In this document: one piece after another, positions 9,127-17,616 of the stretch
How the letters are laid out: each line of letters opens with the position of its first letter
Position numbering within the stretch: the first letter of the stretch is position 1
Assembly (NCBI GenBank): GCA_019634045.1
Contig: JAHQWA010000178.1
Span: 1 to 33,815, forward strand
Source: Saprospiraceae bacterium
GTDB taxonomy: Bacteria; Bacteroidota; Bacteroidia; Chitinophagales; Saprospiraceae
DNA: 33,815 nucleotides
Direction: 5' to 3'
The notes under the pieces: model-generated
Databases searched by the model: none
Seen by the model: only the letters and a program-made list of their open reading frames with translations
What the model was told of the DNA's origin: nothing
Program-made: the position numbers and the translations under genes

Positions 9127-9840
9127 TTATTCTCCGGTCTTTTCAGTGCCAGGTAAGCGGTGGAAGAGGGAGATACCACCGAAACTGTACCAGTCCCTGT
9201 TTTTTGAGATACCCGCATGACTGATCCCATCTAAATAGTCCGTGAAAGCATAATGCATTCCGAACTCAAAAGCCACAACCCAAAGATCATTGATATCATA
9301 CTTAACTCCAAGGCCAGCAGCTACTGTGAATCTAGTCTTGAAGTAGCTTTCATTCTGGTCTCGTTCTATATTCTGCATAAATTGAGCTCCGACTGTTCTT
9401 GAAGAATCCACCTTGGGGTTCATAAAAACCAAGCCTGGTCCTAAAAATAGGAACGGTGAAAAGAAGGACTTAGATTGATTCAAAGAAAGATAATGCTGTT
9501 CCCCAAACGGCTCCCATTCAAGACGGAATGTCACCTCGGTGAAAGGGGTCTCAAAGCTTACTCCCCTCCGCATTCGATAATCATTACTAGAGTTAAAATC
9601 ATCACCAGTTAGTTGCCCAATTAGGATATTGCCGCGAATAGCCCAATTATAATTTAGTAGGTATCTGCCACCAATTCCAAAACTCAGGTTTCCTTCTTTA
9701 AATAATGGCAGATTACTTTCCACTAAATCTCCTTGATAATTTGCCAACCCCACAACAGCTCCAGCCTCCCAGCGATATTGTCCGGCCAATTGCCCGCTCA
9801 GAATCAGAGTAAAAAACAATAGGATGTAGTTCTTCTTCAT
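9127..9840 (-). CDS. DUF6089-type outer-membrane beta-barrel protein
   Basis: 237 residues when started at ATG 9840; an upstream in-frame ATG at 9864 would add eight non-hydrophobic residues in front of the signal peptide and is less likely. The signal peptide (KKNYILLFFTLILSG) is followed by YRWEAGAVVGLANYQGDLVE, which is closely similar to the start of the neighbouring OmpA-fusion (ELGFFGGGANYLGDLVE). Both also share the LEWEPFGE or LTWEPFGK strand and the AFTDYLDGIS or AFTDYIDGIS region. This is the DUF6089 barrel of Bacteroidota, an outer-membrane protein of unknown role. It lacks the thrombospondin and OmpA parts of its paralogue. A 99-bp spacer with no clear terminator separates the two genes, so read-through from the OmpA gene is possible. 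Confidence 0.88.
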   Translation of the reverse strand: MKKNYILLFFTLILSGQLAGQYRWEAGAVVGLANYQGDLVESNLPLFKEGNLSFGIGGRYLLNYNWAIRGNILIGQLTGDDFNSSNDYRMRRGVSFETPFTEVTFRLEWEPFGEQHYLSLNQSKSFFSPFLFLGPGLVFMNPKVDSSRTVGAQFMQNIERDQNESYFKTRFTVAAGLGVKYDINDLWVVAFEFGMHYAFTDYLDGISHAGISKNRDWYSFGGISLFHRLPGTEKTGE

Positions 9841-9939
9841 TTTCGGATAGTTTTTAATGCACAAAAGAAGTAATGGATTAAAGGCTGATTTGTTAAAGCG
9901 AGATGAAGCTAAAATTCACCTTTTGGAAGTATGGCCGTT

Positions 9940-11574
9940 TTATTTTATGTAAAGATTGAATTCGACACGACGGTTTAGTTTCCGACCGGCAGCAGTGGTA
10001 TTGTCACCGATTGGTTGATCTTCGCCAAACCCTTCGTAATTCATACGGGTTTTGTCGATGCCATTTTTAGATAAGTAGTTGAAACAGGAGCGAGCACGAC
10101 GTCGAGAAAGATCTAAATTTAGTTTATCATTTCCACGGCTGTCGGTATGTCCCCCAATTTTTAGTGAGTAGTACGGATATTCCTCTAAAATGTTCGCAAT
10201 TTCCTCAAGAGTTTTCAAAGAATTTTTCTTAATGACATCACTTCCTGTCTCAAACTCAATGGCCTTGGAGGCAAAGGTAAGCACTTTCTTGGCTTCTTCA
10301 GAAATATCAGGGCAACCTTCTTTCGACTTTAAGCCTGGTAAATCAGGGCACTTATCTGCTAAGTCGGCAACTCCATCACGATCCTGATCAGGGCAACCAT
10401 TTGCTCCTAACAAACCAGGAACATCAGGGCAAAGATCATCACTATCAGGGGTTCCATCCTGGTCTGTATCGGTAAACAGACAGCCGTAACATTCTGCATA
10501 GCCTGCTTGATCTGGACAAGAATCTGCCCAGTCTGCAACTCCATCTCCATCCGCATCGGGGCATCCGTTCAGTTCCAATAGACCTGCGATAAATGGACAA
10601 GTATCCTCTTCATCTGCAATTCCATCTTTATCAGAATCGGGACATCCATTCGTTGCTTCCGTGCCTGGCTCATCAGGACATTGGTCCAAGATATCATTTA
10701 CAAGGTCACTATCACGATCCGGGCACCCATTCATAGCAAGAGTGCCTTTTTGATCTGGACATACGTCCTCTAGGTCTTCAACCCCATCACCATCACGATC
10801 TGGGCACCCATAGGCTGAATAGCTTCCAGCCACACGGGGACACTTATCCTCCTTATCTACTATACCGTCATTATCAGCGTCTTTCGGGCCAAACCTAAAA
10901 GAATAGGTTAGTCCACCGAAAGTATACCAATCGTTTTTTTCGGGATTCCCCGTATAGCTGATTCCATCGATGTAATCGGTAAAGGCAGTTCTTAGACCTA
11001 ATTCTAGGCTTATGACAGCCTTTTTCCCCAAATCACGTTTAAGTCCGAGCCCGATAGGTAGACTCAAGCCAGATTGTGTTCCTCCATTTGGCCTGTCTTT
11101 CTGGATTCGTTCAAACCATGTCTCCCGAGATGCCAAAGAAAAGTCAGGTTGAGCATCCCAGAATGTCATACCTATTCCGGCAAAGATGTAGGGTGAAAAT
11201 ATTTTTCGGAACCGATGGTCTTCACGATATCTTCTTTTACCAAATGGTTCCCAGGTGAGAACTAAACTAGCCTCCGTTATTTCTGTGTTAAAGCTGAAAC
11301 TTCTCTTAATCGTCTCAGGATCATCAAAGTTACTATCTCGGCCTGTTAGTCGGGATCGGACCCCTCCTAATCGAATGCCCCATTCATTCCCAAACACAAA
11401 AGTGCCACTCAAACCGTAAGCAGCCTGAGTTTCACGAAAGAAAGGGAACTTCGTTTCTACCAAGTCTCCCAAATAATTGGCTCCCCCTCCAAAAAAGCCA
11501 AGCTCAAATTGAGCCTGCGAATTGGCATTCATTGCCAATAGCAAAATAATTGTGGTGTAGTAATACCTTCTCAT
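9940..11574 (-). CDS. DUF6089 barrel + thrombospondin type 3 repeats + OmpA domain
   Basis: 544 residues from ATG 11574 (MRRYYYTTII). The longer in-frame start at 11643 is rejected because it would put 23 mostly non-hydrophobic residues before the signal peptide. After the signal peptide comes a DUF6089-type barrel (about 20-235), then seven Asp-rich thrombospondin-3 repeats of the form DxDxDG...D..D.CP (about 235-430) that bind Ca, then an OmpA peptidoglycan-binding domain (about 435-544) with GGHTDSRG, NLDLSRRRARS and a C-terminal RKLNRRVEF segment. It should anchor the outer membrane to the cell wall through the OmpA part, with the repeats as a stiff periplasmic spacer. It is a tandem paralogue of the 9127-9840 gene. 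A 470-bp leader region lies upstream. Confidence 0.93.
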   Translation of the reverse strand: MRRYYYTTIILLLAMNANSQAQFELGFFGGGANYLGDLVETKFPFFRETQAAYGLSGTFVFGNEWGIRLGGVRSRLTGRDSNFDDPETIKRSFSFNTEITEASLVLTWEPFGKRRYREDHRFRKIFSPYIFAGIGMTFWDAQPDFSLASRETWFERIQKDRPNGGTQSGLSLPIGLGLKRDLGKKAVISLELGLRTAFTDYIDGISYTGNPEKNDWYTFGGLTYSFRFGPKDADNDGIVDKEDKCPRVAGSYSAYGCPDRDGDGVEDLEDVCPDQKGTLAMNGCPDRDSDLVNDILDQCPDEPGTEATNGCPDSDKDGIADEEDTCPFIAGLLELNGCPDADGDGVADWADSCPDQAGYAECYGCLFTDTDQDGTPDSDDLCPDVPGLLGANGCPDQDRDGVADLADKCPDLPGLKSKEGCPDISEEAKKVLTFASKAIEFETGSDVIKKNSLKTLEEIANILEEYPYYSLKIGGHTDSRGNDKLNLDLSRRRARSCFNYLSKNGIDKTRMNYEGFGEDQPIGDNTTAAGRKLNRRVEFNLYIK

Positions 11575-11782
11575 TTCCAACACTTTTATACCCCAGAATG
11601 ATTTCTCAAAACAAAAAACGTTCTTTAAGACCATGATCTGCATGCTCTAATTTAATGAAGGCTACAGGCTTAACTTGTTTAATAGTAAGCACTTATAAAC
11701 CTACGTTATATTGCATTGAGGTAGATCAGCTCCTAGTGAAGCTCATTGAAGTTTTCTCAAGTATGTGATGGGAACCGTACTG

Positions 11783-11876
11783 AAAAAAGGGGTCAGTGGC
11801 GTCCCTTTTGATTTAAGCCTAAATCGGCTTAGGAGGGCGAATTTATTGTATGTGTATTGGACTCTAAATCTATCAC
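11783..11876 (-). ncRNA. Possible small RNA or leader with two hairpins
   Basis: On the minus strand a perfect -7 box at 11883-11890 would start transcription near 11876. About 45 bases later comes a 6-bp hairpin (TAAGCC/GGCTTA, 11814-11831), then a 7-bp hairpin (AAAAGGG/CCCTTTT, 11785-11809) running into a T-run that ends at 11783, the look of an intrinsic terminator. The result would be a transcript of about 94 bases. It could equally be an attenuator in the roughly 300-base leader of the downstream OmpA-family gene. No known RNA family was recognised. The promoter/terminator pairing is inferred from sequence only. Confidence 0.3.
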
Positions 11877-11882
11877 TTTATA

Positions 11883-11890
11883 CAAATGTA
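11883..11890 (-). promoter_or_regulatory. Bacteroidota -7 box TACATTTG
   Basis: Exact match to TAnnTTTG on the minus strand. A TTTG lies 22 bases upstream (near 11913-11916), within the range reported for the -33 element. It would drive the OmpA-family gene or the candidate small RNA described at 11783-11876. Between 11575 and 11782 I saw no other clear element. Confidence 0.5.
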
Positions 11891-11961
11891 CTAAAAGACC
11901 AGGGATAAAGGGCAAATTATATGAAAAATAACATTCAAATGTAACCTACAAAACCATCATA

Positions 11962-11996
11962 AAAGAAGGCCCAGTGAGATCACTAGGGCCTTCTTT
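11962..11996 (-). terminator. Intrinsic terminator of nrdA
   Basis: An 11-bp perfect stem (AAAGAAGGCCC/GGGCCTTCTTT) extended by a 4-bp inner stem (AGTG/CACT, one bulged A), loop AGAT, followed on the minus strand by TTTTATG. It is 49 bases after the nrdA stop at 12045. It is strong and also GC-rich in the centre, as expected for a terminator; it may act from the other strand as well. Confidence 0.75.
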
Positions 11997-12044
11997 GCAA
12001 AAGTATCAGTAAATTAGGTTAACCACTATTCTTTAAGGGATTGC

Positions 12045-14459
12045 TTAGCTTCCGCACATCAAGCAATCAGGATCATCAAGGTTACAAGCTTGGCCTTCAC
12101 TATCACCAAGATCATTTTCGATTACCGAACCTCCTTGAGCTATAGTCGTTGTACCAACATTTCCACCTTCAGCAGCAACTGCTACTTTCTGGGCTTTCTG
12201 GTTCACCGTAAACTTAATAGGATCAGTAGCTGCTTTAGACCTCAAGTAATACATGCCAGTCTTCAATCCTTTTTGCCATGCATAGAAATGCATAGAGGAT
12301 AACTTACCAAAGTTCGGGTTTTCTACGAACAGGTTCATACTTTGGCTTTGACAGATATATGCTCCTCGATCAGCAGCCATATCGATAATAACCTTCTGAC
12401 TTAATTCCCAAACTGTTTTATACAAATCCTTCAAGTCCTGTGGGATATCAGGGAAGTCCTGAATCGAGCCGTTTGATGCCATTAGACGGTGCTTCATCTC
12501 ATCATTCCATAAGCCAAGACGGATTAGGTCTTTCAATAAGTGTTTATTCACCACAATGTACTCACCTGATAAAGTTCTACGCGTGTAGATGTTCGAAGTG
12601 TAAGGCTCAAAACACTCATTATTGCCTAGAATCTGAGAAGTGGATGCCGTAGGCATAGGAGCGAGCAATAGGCTGTTTCGTAGACCATTTTTCTTGATCT
12701 TCTTCTTCAAATCACTCCAATCCCATCTATTGGTAGGCTCAACACCCCACATATCATATTGCAACTCACCTTTGCTTGCCGGAGAACCAGGATAAGATTG
12801 GTAGGCTCCGTCCCGCTCCGCAAGTGCATTGGACTCCGTTAAAGCAGCGAAGTATATCGTTTCAAAAATGTCTTTATTTAATTGCTTAGCTTCAGGACTA
12901 TCAAATGGATGACGCATCAAAATAAATGCATCTGCTAATCCTTGCACACCGATTCCAATTGGCCGGTGTCTCATATTAGAGTTTTCCGCCTCAGGAATAG
13001 GATAGTAATTAATGTCAATTACCTTATTCAGGTTTTTAGTGACAACTCTTGATATCTCATATAAACGCTCAAAATCATAGGTTCCATCTTCCTTTACAAA
13101 CTTACCTAGAGATATAGAGGCTAGATTACAAACAGCCACCTCGTCAGGAGAGGTATACTCCATGATCTCCGTACACAAGTTACTGGATCGGATGGTGCCA
13201 AGATTCTTCTGGTTCGATTTGCGATTTGCGGCGTCCTTGTATAAGATGTAAGGTGTCCCTGTTTCAATTTGAGATTCAAGAATTGCAAACCAAAGATCCT
13301 GGGCCTTCACCGTCTTTCTAGCCTTTCCTTCTTGCTCGTATTTGTGGTACAATGCCTCAAATTCTCCACCATAGGTGTCGTAAAGGCCTGGACATTCATT
13401 CGGACAGAACAAGGACCATTCAGCATTTTCCTTCACTCTTTCCATAAAGAGATCAGAAATCCACATGGCATAAAATAAGTCCCTGGCTCTCAGTTCTTCC
13501 TTTCCATGATTCTTTTTAAGATCCAAGAATTCAAATACATCAGCATGCCAAGGCTCTAAGTATACAGCAAATGCCCCTTTTCTTTTTCCACCACCTTGAT
13601 CTACATAGCGAGCGGTATCATTGTAGACTCTCAACATGGGAATGATGCCATTTGAGGTTCCTCCTGTACCTTTTATGTAACTACCTTGTGCTCTTATATT
13701 GTGAATACTCAAACCAATACCCCCAGCAGATTGCGAGATCTTCGCACAGCGAGATAGGGTCTCGAAGATGCCTGAAATACTATCGTCCGTCATGCTCAAT
13801 AAGAAGCAAGAAGAAAGCTGTGGTTTTGGTGTTCCGGCATTAAACAATGTTGGAGTAGCATGAATAAACCACTTCTCAGACATTAAATTATAGGTATCCA
13901 CCGCTGCCTCAATGTCGTCACTATGAATGCCGATTGCAGCACGCCTCAGCATATGCTGCGGGCGTTCTACTACCTCTCCATCCATTCTAAGCAGGTAGGA
14001 GCGCTCAAGGGTCTTGAAACCAAAGAAATCAAAACTATAATCTCGATCGTAGATAATAGCAGAATCTAATCGATCTCTATTTTTCCAAATTAGTTTGTAA
14101 GTGTCTTCCCCAATCAAACCTGCCTTTTCTCCCGTTTTAGGGTCAATATAATTAAACAGAGCCTTGACGGTTTTAGAGAAAGACTTGTCCGTATTCTTAT
14201 GAAGGTTCGATATGGATATACGTGCAGCTAGCAAAGCATAATCTGGGTGTGTTGTTGCCATGGTAGCAGCAGTCTCAGCAGCCAGATTATCCAATTCGGT
14301 GGTCGTAACGCCGTCGTATAATCCTAGAATTACTTTTTTAGCTATCTCTATGTGGCTTACATAACGCGTATCCAAGCCATAACACAATTTTTTTACTCTA
14401 GCGGTGATTTTATCAAAACTTACATCTTCCCGCTTGCCGGAGCGTTTTACTACTTGCAT
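12045..14459 (-). CDS. nrdA: Class Ia ribonucleotide reductase, large (alpha) subunit
   Basis: 804 residues. Reduces ribonucleoside diphosphates to deoxy forms with NrdB. An ATP-cone (about 1-90, [18 protein letters not shown]) gives dATP/ATP activity control. Active-site residues: Cys218 (SSCFLL), Asn427/Cys429/Glu431 (SSNLCTEIM), Cys444 (AVCNLAS), radical-transfer Tyr737-Tyr738 ([10 protein letters not shown]), and the C-terminal redox cysteines in CLMCGS (Cys799, Cys802), a eukaryote-like tail. [11 protein letters not shown] is the usual substrate/effector loop region. All key residues are present and there is no intein. It is the downstream gene of the nrdB-nrdA operon (32-bp gap after the nrdB stop) and ends before a strong terminator at 11962-11996. 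Confidence 0.98.
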   Translation of the reverse strand: MQVVKRSGKREDVSFDKITARVKKLCYGLDTRYVSHIEIAKKVILGLYDGVTTTELDNLAAETAATMATTHPDYALLAARISISNLHKNTDKSFSKTVKALFNYIDPKTGEKAGLIGEDTYKLIWKNRDRLDSAIIYDRDYSFDFFGFKTLERSYLLRMDGEVVERPQHMLRRAAIGIHSDDIEAAVDTYNLMSEKWFIHATPTLFNAGTPKPQLSSCFLLSMTDDSISGIFETLSRCAKISQSAGGIGLSIHNIRAQGSYIKGTGGTSNGIIPMLRVYNDTARYVDQGGGKRKGAFAVYLEPWHADVFEFLDLKKNHGKEELRARDLFYAMWISDLFMERVKENAEWSLFCPNECPGLYDTYGGEFEALYHKYEQEGKARKTVKAQDLWFAILESQIETGTPYILYKDAANRKSNQKNLGTIRSSNLCTEIMEYTSPDEVAVCNLASISLGKFVKEDGTYDFERLYEISRVVTKNLNKVIDINYYPIPEAENSNMRHRPIGIGVQGLADAFILMRHPFDSPEAKQLNKDIFETIYFAALTESNALAERDGAYQSYPGSPASKGELQYDMWGVEPTNRWDWSDLKKKIKKNGLRNSLLLAPMPTASTSQILGNNECFEPYTSNIYTRRTLSGEYIVVNKHLLKDLIRLGLWNDEMKHRLMASNGSIQDFPDIPQDLKDLYKTVWELSQKVIIDMAADRGAYICQSQSMNLFVENPNFGKLSSMHFYAWQKGLKTGMYYLRSKAATDPIKFTVNQKAQKVAVAAEGGNVGTTTIAQGGSVIENDLGDSEGQACNLDDPDCLMCGS

Positions 14460-14491
14460 AAAAAGGGTCTTTGAAGGTTAAATGTTTGTGG

Positions 14492-15469
14492 TTAAAAGTC
14501 TTCGTCAAGGGTAAATACTTGCTTCTCGCGATCGGTCATTACACCAGATTTCTGGTAATCCCCCACTCTCTTCTCGAAGAAGTTTGTCTTTCCTTGTAGG
14601 GATATCATATCCATCCACGGGAATGGATTTTCGACATTAAATATCTTTTCTTGCTGTAAGGCAGCCAACAGACGATCTGCAACAAACTCAATGTATTGAC
14701 ACATCAAATCTGAGTTCATACCAATCAAGTTAACTGGTAGAGCATCCGAAACAAATTCTTTCTCAATCTCAACCGCGTTGGAAATGATCGTTCTAATGGT
14801 CTCTCCTGAGAGCTTGTTCTGGATGTGATTGTTGTAGAGCAGGCAGGCAAAATCACAATGCATCCCCTCATCCCGAGAAATCAATTCATTGGAAAAGGAC
14901 AAGCCAGGCATTAAGCCTCTTTTCTTCAACCAAAAAATGGAACAGAAAGAGCCTGAAAAGAAAATACCTTCTACAGCAGCAAAGGCAATCAAACGCTCAG
15001 CAAAGGAAGCCTCTTCGATCCAACGTAAAGCCCATTCGGCTTTCTTTTTCACACAATCCATTGTATCGATGGCGTTAAAGAGATAATCCTTATCCTTGGT
15101 ATCGCTTATGTAGGTGTCAATCAATAAGGAGTAAGTTTCCGAATGGATATTCTCCATCATTATCTGAAAGCCATAGAAGAACTTCGCCTCTGTATATTGA
15201 ACTTCACTAACAAAGTTTTCTGCTAGATTTTCATTTACTATACCATCACTGGCCGCGAAAAAGGCCAAAACGTGCTTTACAAAGTGTCTTTCGTCATCAT
15301 TTAACTTGTCATTCCAGTCCGTAAGATCTTGTGAAAGATCAATCTCTTCTGCAGTCCAGAAACTTGCCTCAGATTTCTTGTAAAATTGCCAGATATCATC
15401 ATGTACAATGGGAAATAGAACAAATCTATTGGGATTTTCTTCCAAAATGGGCTCCAAATTCTTACTCAT
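14492..15469 (-). CDS. nrdB: Class Ia ribonucleotide reductase, small (beta) subunit
   Basis: 325 residues from ATG 15469; a TTG two codons upstream is not preferred. Carries the di-iron tyrosyl-radical cofactor. By numbering from MSKNLEP: Asp44 (TAEEIDLS), Glu106 and His109 ([10 protein letters not shown]), Glu167 (AVEGIFFSG), Glu201 and His204 (RDEGMH) are the metal ligands, and Tyr113 is the radical site. All are present, so this is a normal NrdB of the eukaryote-like branch (like the mouse R2 ENIHSE motif). The product works with NrdA as alpha2beta2 or higher. Its upstream 420 bp contains no clear TAnnTTTG box but does hold a DnaA-box cluster 194-353 bases before the start. Confidence 0.98.
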   Translation of the reverse strand: MSKNLEPILEENPNRFVLFPIVHDDIWQFYKKSEASFWTAEEIDLSQDLTDWNDKLNDDERHFVKHVLAFFAASDGIVNENLAENFVSEVQYTEAKFFYGFQIMMENIHSETYSLLIDTYISDTKDKDYLFNAIDTMDCVKKKAEWALRWIEEASFAERLIAFAAVEGIFFSGSFCSIFWLKKRGLMPGLSFSNELISRDEGMHCDFACLLYNNHIQNKLSGETIRTIISNAVEIEKEFVSDALPVNLIGMNSDLMCQYIEFVADRLLAALQQEKIFNVENPFPWMDMISLQGKTNFFEKRVGDYQKSGVMTDREKQVFTLDEDF

Positions 15470-15662
15470 CTTCAATAAAAATTTAAAAATGGTTTATTTA
15501 GGTTCAAAACATCAAATAAGGTGTAGACAGGGGGAGGCTAGGTAACAAGAAGCAAGCGGTAGTCGAGCTACTCATCTCGAAAACCGATTTTTAATTAGGC
15601 CTATAACTTATAAAGGATTTCCCTTCTTTTGTAATGTCTAAGCGGCTATGTTTTCTCGTATA

Positions 15663-15822
15663 TTATCCACCAGTATTTTGTCACCACTAAAGTAATAAAA
15701 AGGAGTACTGAAAACCGCCGAAGTTATCCACATTATGTGGATAACTATTTCAACTAACTGATTTCCAGTTACTTATTTTGCTTTCGTTTTTTTCCACAAT
15801 GTGGATAACTTTATGTGGATAA
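15663..15822. promoter_or_regulatory. Cluster of six DnaA-box-like sites upstream of nrdBA
   Basis: Four exact TTATCCACA boxes: 15724-15732 (+), 15736-15744 (-), 15800-15808 (-), 15814-15822 (-). Two one-mismatch boxes: TTATCCACC at 15663-15671 (+) and TTTTCCACA at 15790-15798 (+). The exact boxes are embedded in an identical 12-mer, ATGTGGATAACT, found three times forward (15735, 15799, 15813) and once inverted (15722-15733). Boxes 1 and 2 make a palindrome with 11-bp arms and a 3-bp centre. This looks like a DnaA-binding region, either control of nrdBA or an origin. A different dimeric regulator such as NrdR, whose usual box differs, cannot be excluded. Confidence 0.75.
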
Positions 15823-15830
15823 CTAAAGGG

Positions 15831-15889
15831 CTATCAGCAAATAAGTGAGCATTAACATAAAATTAATGTATAAATAACATGAAAATCAG
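15831..15889. other. AT-rich stretch next to the DnaA boxes
   Basis: The bases between the last DnaA box and the corA stop are strongly AT-rich (long runs of A/T such as ATTAACATAAAATTAATG), the sort of sequence that can act as an unwinding element beside DnaA boxes. No repeated 13-mer was seen. The other part of the intergenic spacer, 15470-15660, shows no recognisable box or ORF. No terminator of corA was recognised here. Confidence 0.3.
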
Positions 15890-16837
15890 CTAAAAAAGTC
15901 GTTTACGCTGAAAGTACCACGCCACTAACAGGCTGCTTAAGACAGATGCAATAATGATACCATATACGGTGAATCCACTTTCCATAAATGGAATCGGTAC
16001 GTTCATCCCGTAAAAGCTCGCAATTAAGGTGGGGACCATCAAAATGATGGTGATCAAGGTAAGTCGTCGTATGGTGAGATTGAGGTTGTTGGAGATAATT
16101 GATCCATAGGCATCCATTGTCCCATTCAAGATATTGGTGTAGACGTTAGCCATCTCCAAGGCCTGACTATTATCGATGATGATATCTTCAAATTGGTCAG
16201 ATTTATCCTCGTCTTCCCTAATCCCTAGATAGTCTGAACGCTTCATTTTCATCTTCAAAAGCTCATTTGAGCTTAGCGAGTTCATGAAGTAAACTAGACT
16301 CTTTTCGATACTTAACAGCTCCTTGAGCTCCTTGTTTCTACTAGAATCATATAGCTCCTTTTCTATAAGGTTGCGTTTTAGGTTGAGCTTCTTCAGACAG
16401 CTTAGATAGCGATAAACGGTTTGTTCTAGGATCTGAATAACAAATAAGGATTCATCGGCAGGATCAAAGTGCTTTACTTTATTATCTAGGAATAATTGTA
16501 TAACCGGATTTTCATACGAAGAAATCGTTACGATATGATCAAGCGTTAAAATGATACCGATGGGAACCGTAATATAGATGGCATCATTTTCCTCCTCCGA
16601 TTCATTCAGGATAGGCGTATTAACCACGATCAAGCGGACATCATCCTCCTTTTCATAACGGGAACGTTCGTCAATATCTAAGGAGTCGATAAGGAAATCT
16701 AGAGGAATAAAAAATTGTTGCGCAATTTCTCCTAATTCTTCTTGGCTGAAGGGAGGGGAGATATTGATCCAGCATGATGCTTGGGGCTCTTCTAACTCCT
16801 TCAGTCTCCGATCAGCCTTGGCATAATACTGTATCAT
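15890..16837 (-). CDS. corA: CorA-family magnesium/cobalt transporter
   Basis: 315 residues, the typical CorA size. A long cytoplasmic part (about 1-250, acidic and helical, with the ETVYRYLSCLKKLNLKRNL-type stalk helix) is followed by two C-terminal membrane helices (about 256-276 and 290-309) with the family signature GMN at 277-279 (SFYGMNVP). The protein should form a pentameric Mg2+ (Co2+, Ni2+) channel in the inner membrane. It ends in the basic tail QRKRLF. It lies directly before the DnaA-box region, same strand as nrdBA, and a -7-like box at 16893-16900 gives it its own promoter. Ni2+ supply for the lar cofactor further right is a conceivable but unproven link. Confidence 0.95.
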   Translation of the reverse strand: MIQYYAKADRRLKELEEPQASCWINISPPFSQEELGEIAQQFFIPLDFLIDSLDIDERSRYEKEDDVRLIVVNTPILNESEEENDAIYITVPIGIILTLDHIVTISSYENPVIQLFLDNKVKHFDPADESLFVIQILEQTVYRYLSCLKKLNLKRNLIEKELYDSSRNKELKELLSIEKSLVYFMNSLSSNELLKMKMKRSDYLGIREDEDKSDQFEDIIIDNSQALEMANVYTNILNGTMDAYGSIISNNLNLTIRRLTLITIILMVPTLIASFYGMNVPIPFMESGFTVYGIIIASVLSSLLVAWYFQRKRLF

Positions 16838-16892
16838 AGCCTTACTCTTTGATTGCTAGAAAAATAATTAAAAGGCCTTTCAAGCAGCCCGA

Positions 16893-16900
16893 CAAACATA
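16893..16900 (-). promoter_or_regulatory. -7 box TATGTTTG before corA
   Basis: An exact TAnnTTTG on the minus strand, 56-63 bases upstream of the corA ATG, in the 83-bp gap after the HExxH-protein gene. No clear TTTG at -33 is seen. It suggests corA has its own promoter. Confidence 0.45.
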
Positions 16901-16920
16901 CAACTTAAACAGTTATCATC

Positions 16921-17613
16921 CTAGCTCAGTTCTACAAGCTGATCTACGAAATACTCATACTCCGAAATATCACTTAAGGTTGCATTCCCCCATCGAGCAG
17001 AACGCCCAGTTTGTAATCGATAATAATCCATTACTATATCGGCCTGTTGTTCAAAATTAAAATCCGCAAGTTTACCGCTTTCATTTTTCACCTTATCCAA
17101 ATTCATCCACCCGCCATAGTCATATCCTTCCTCCCATTGAGCGAGCAAAGCCTTGGCGATATAGACCGCTCCGTATCTTTCATACTGCCACACGTGCACT
17201 AGTTCGTGAATCAAGATATCATCTCGCATTTGGCCCCAGCTATTGATGGTATGGAAACTAACATAACAGAAATGATACTGCTTAGGGCCGAGCCAAGCCT
17301 GCTCATCTATTCTAACTCTTCTATAGTCTATTGTATTGTCGAAAATGGGTTTGGCTCGCCTTATTTCTTCCTCCCGTAAGGGTCTTGTTCTCTTCTTCGA
17401 TAGCGAAGCTACTCCTTCGTACAATTCCACGATCCCTAAGAGGTCAAGTAACAATAAAAAAAATCCAAACCACCACCAGAGAATCCGCTTCACACGAATA
17501 TTAAAACGAACGATAGCTTTTCCTCCCTCAGCCACATACCGCAGAAGCCTCCAAGTTCGGATAGGGAACTTAAACACAAAATCCTTTGTCAGCTGCCCGA
17601 AATAATACTGCAT
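16921..17613 (-). CDS. Membrane-anchored HExxH protein of unknown family
   Basis: 230 residues. A basic N-terminus is followed by one membrane segment (about 44-64, WWWFGFFLLLLDLLGIV). The soluble part contains HELVH (136-140) in the context DILIHELVHVWQYERYG, a zinc-metallopeptidase-like HExxH, and Glu188 in FNFEQQAD is a plausible third metal ligand as in gluzincins. The order and the large aromatic content resemble the DUF4157-type metallopeptidase folds but I cannot assign a family. It is possibly a membrane-bound peptidase, or a non-catalytic relative. The gene starts three bases after the LolC/E-like gene stops, so the two are in one operon. Substrate unknown. Confidence 0.7.
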   Translation of the reverse strand: MQYYFGQLTKDFVFKFPIRTWRLLRYVAEGGKAIVRFNIRVKRILWWWFGFFLLLLDLLGIVELYEGVASLSKKRTRPLREEEIRRAKPIFDNTIDYRRVRIDEQAWLGPKQYHFCYVSFHTINSWGQMRDDILIHELVHVWQYERYGAVYIAKALLAQWEEGYDYGGWMNLDKVKNESGKLADFNFEQQADIVMDYYRLQTGRSARWGNATLSDISEYEYFVDQLVELS

Positions 17614-17616
17614 TCT

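Noticed and set aside
15470-15475. TTG start for nrdB two codons upstream of the ATG
   Set aside because: ATG at 15469 gives the usual NrdB N-terminus.
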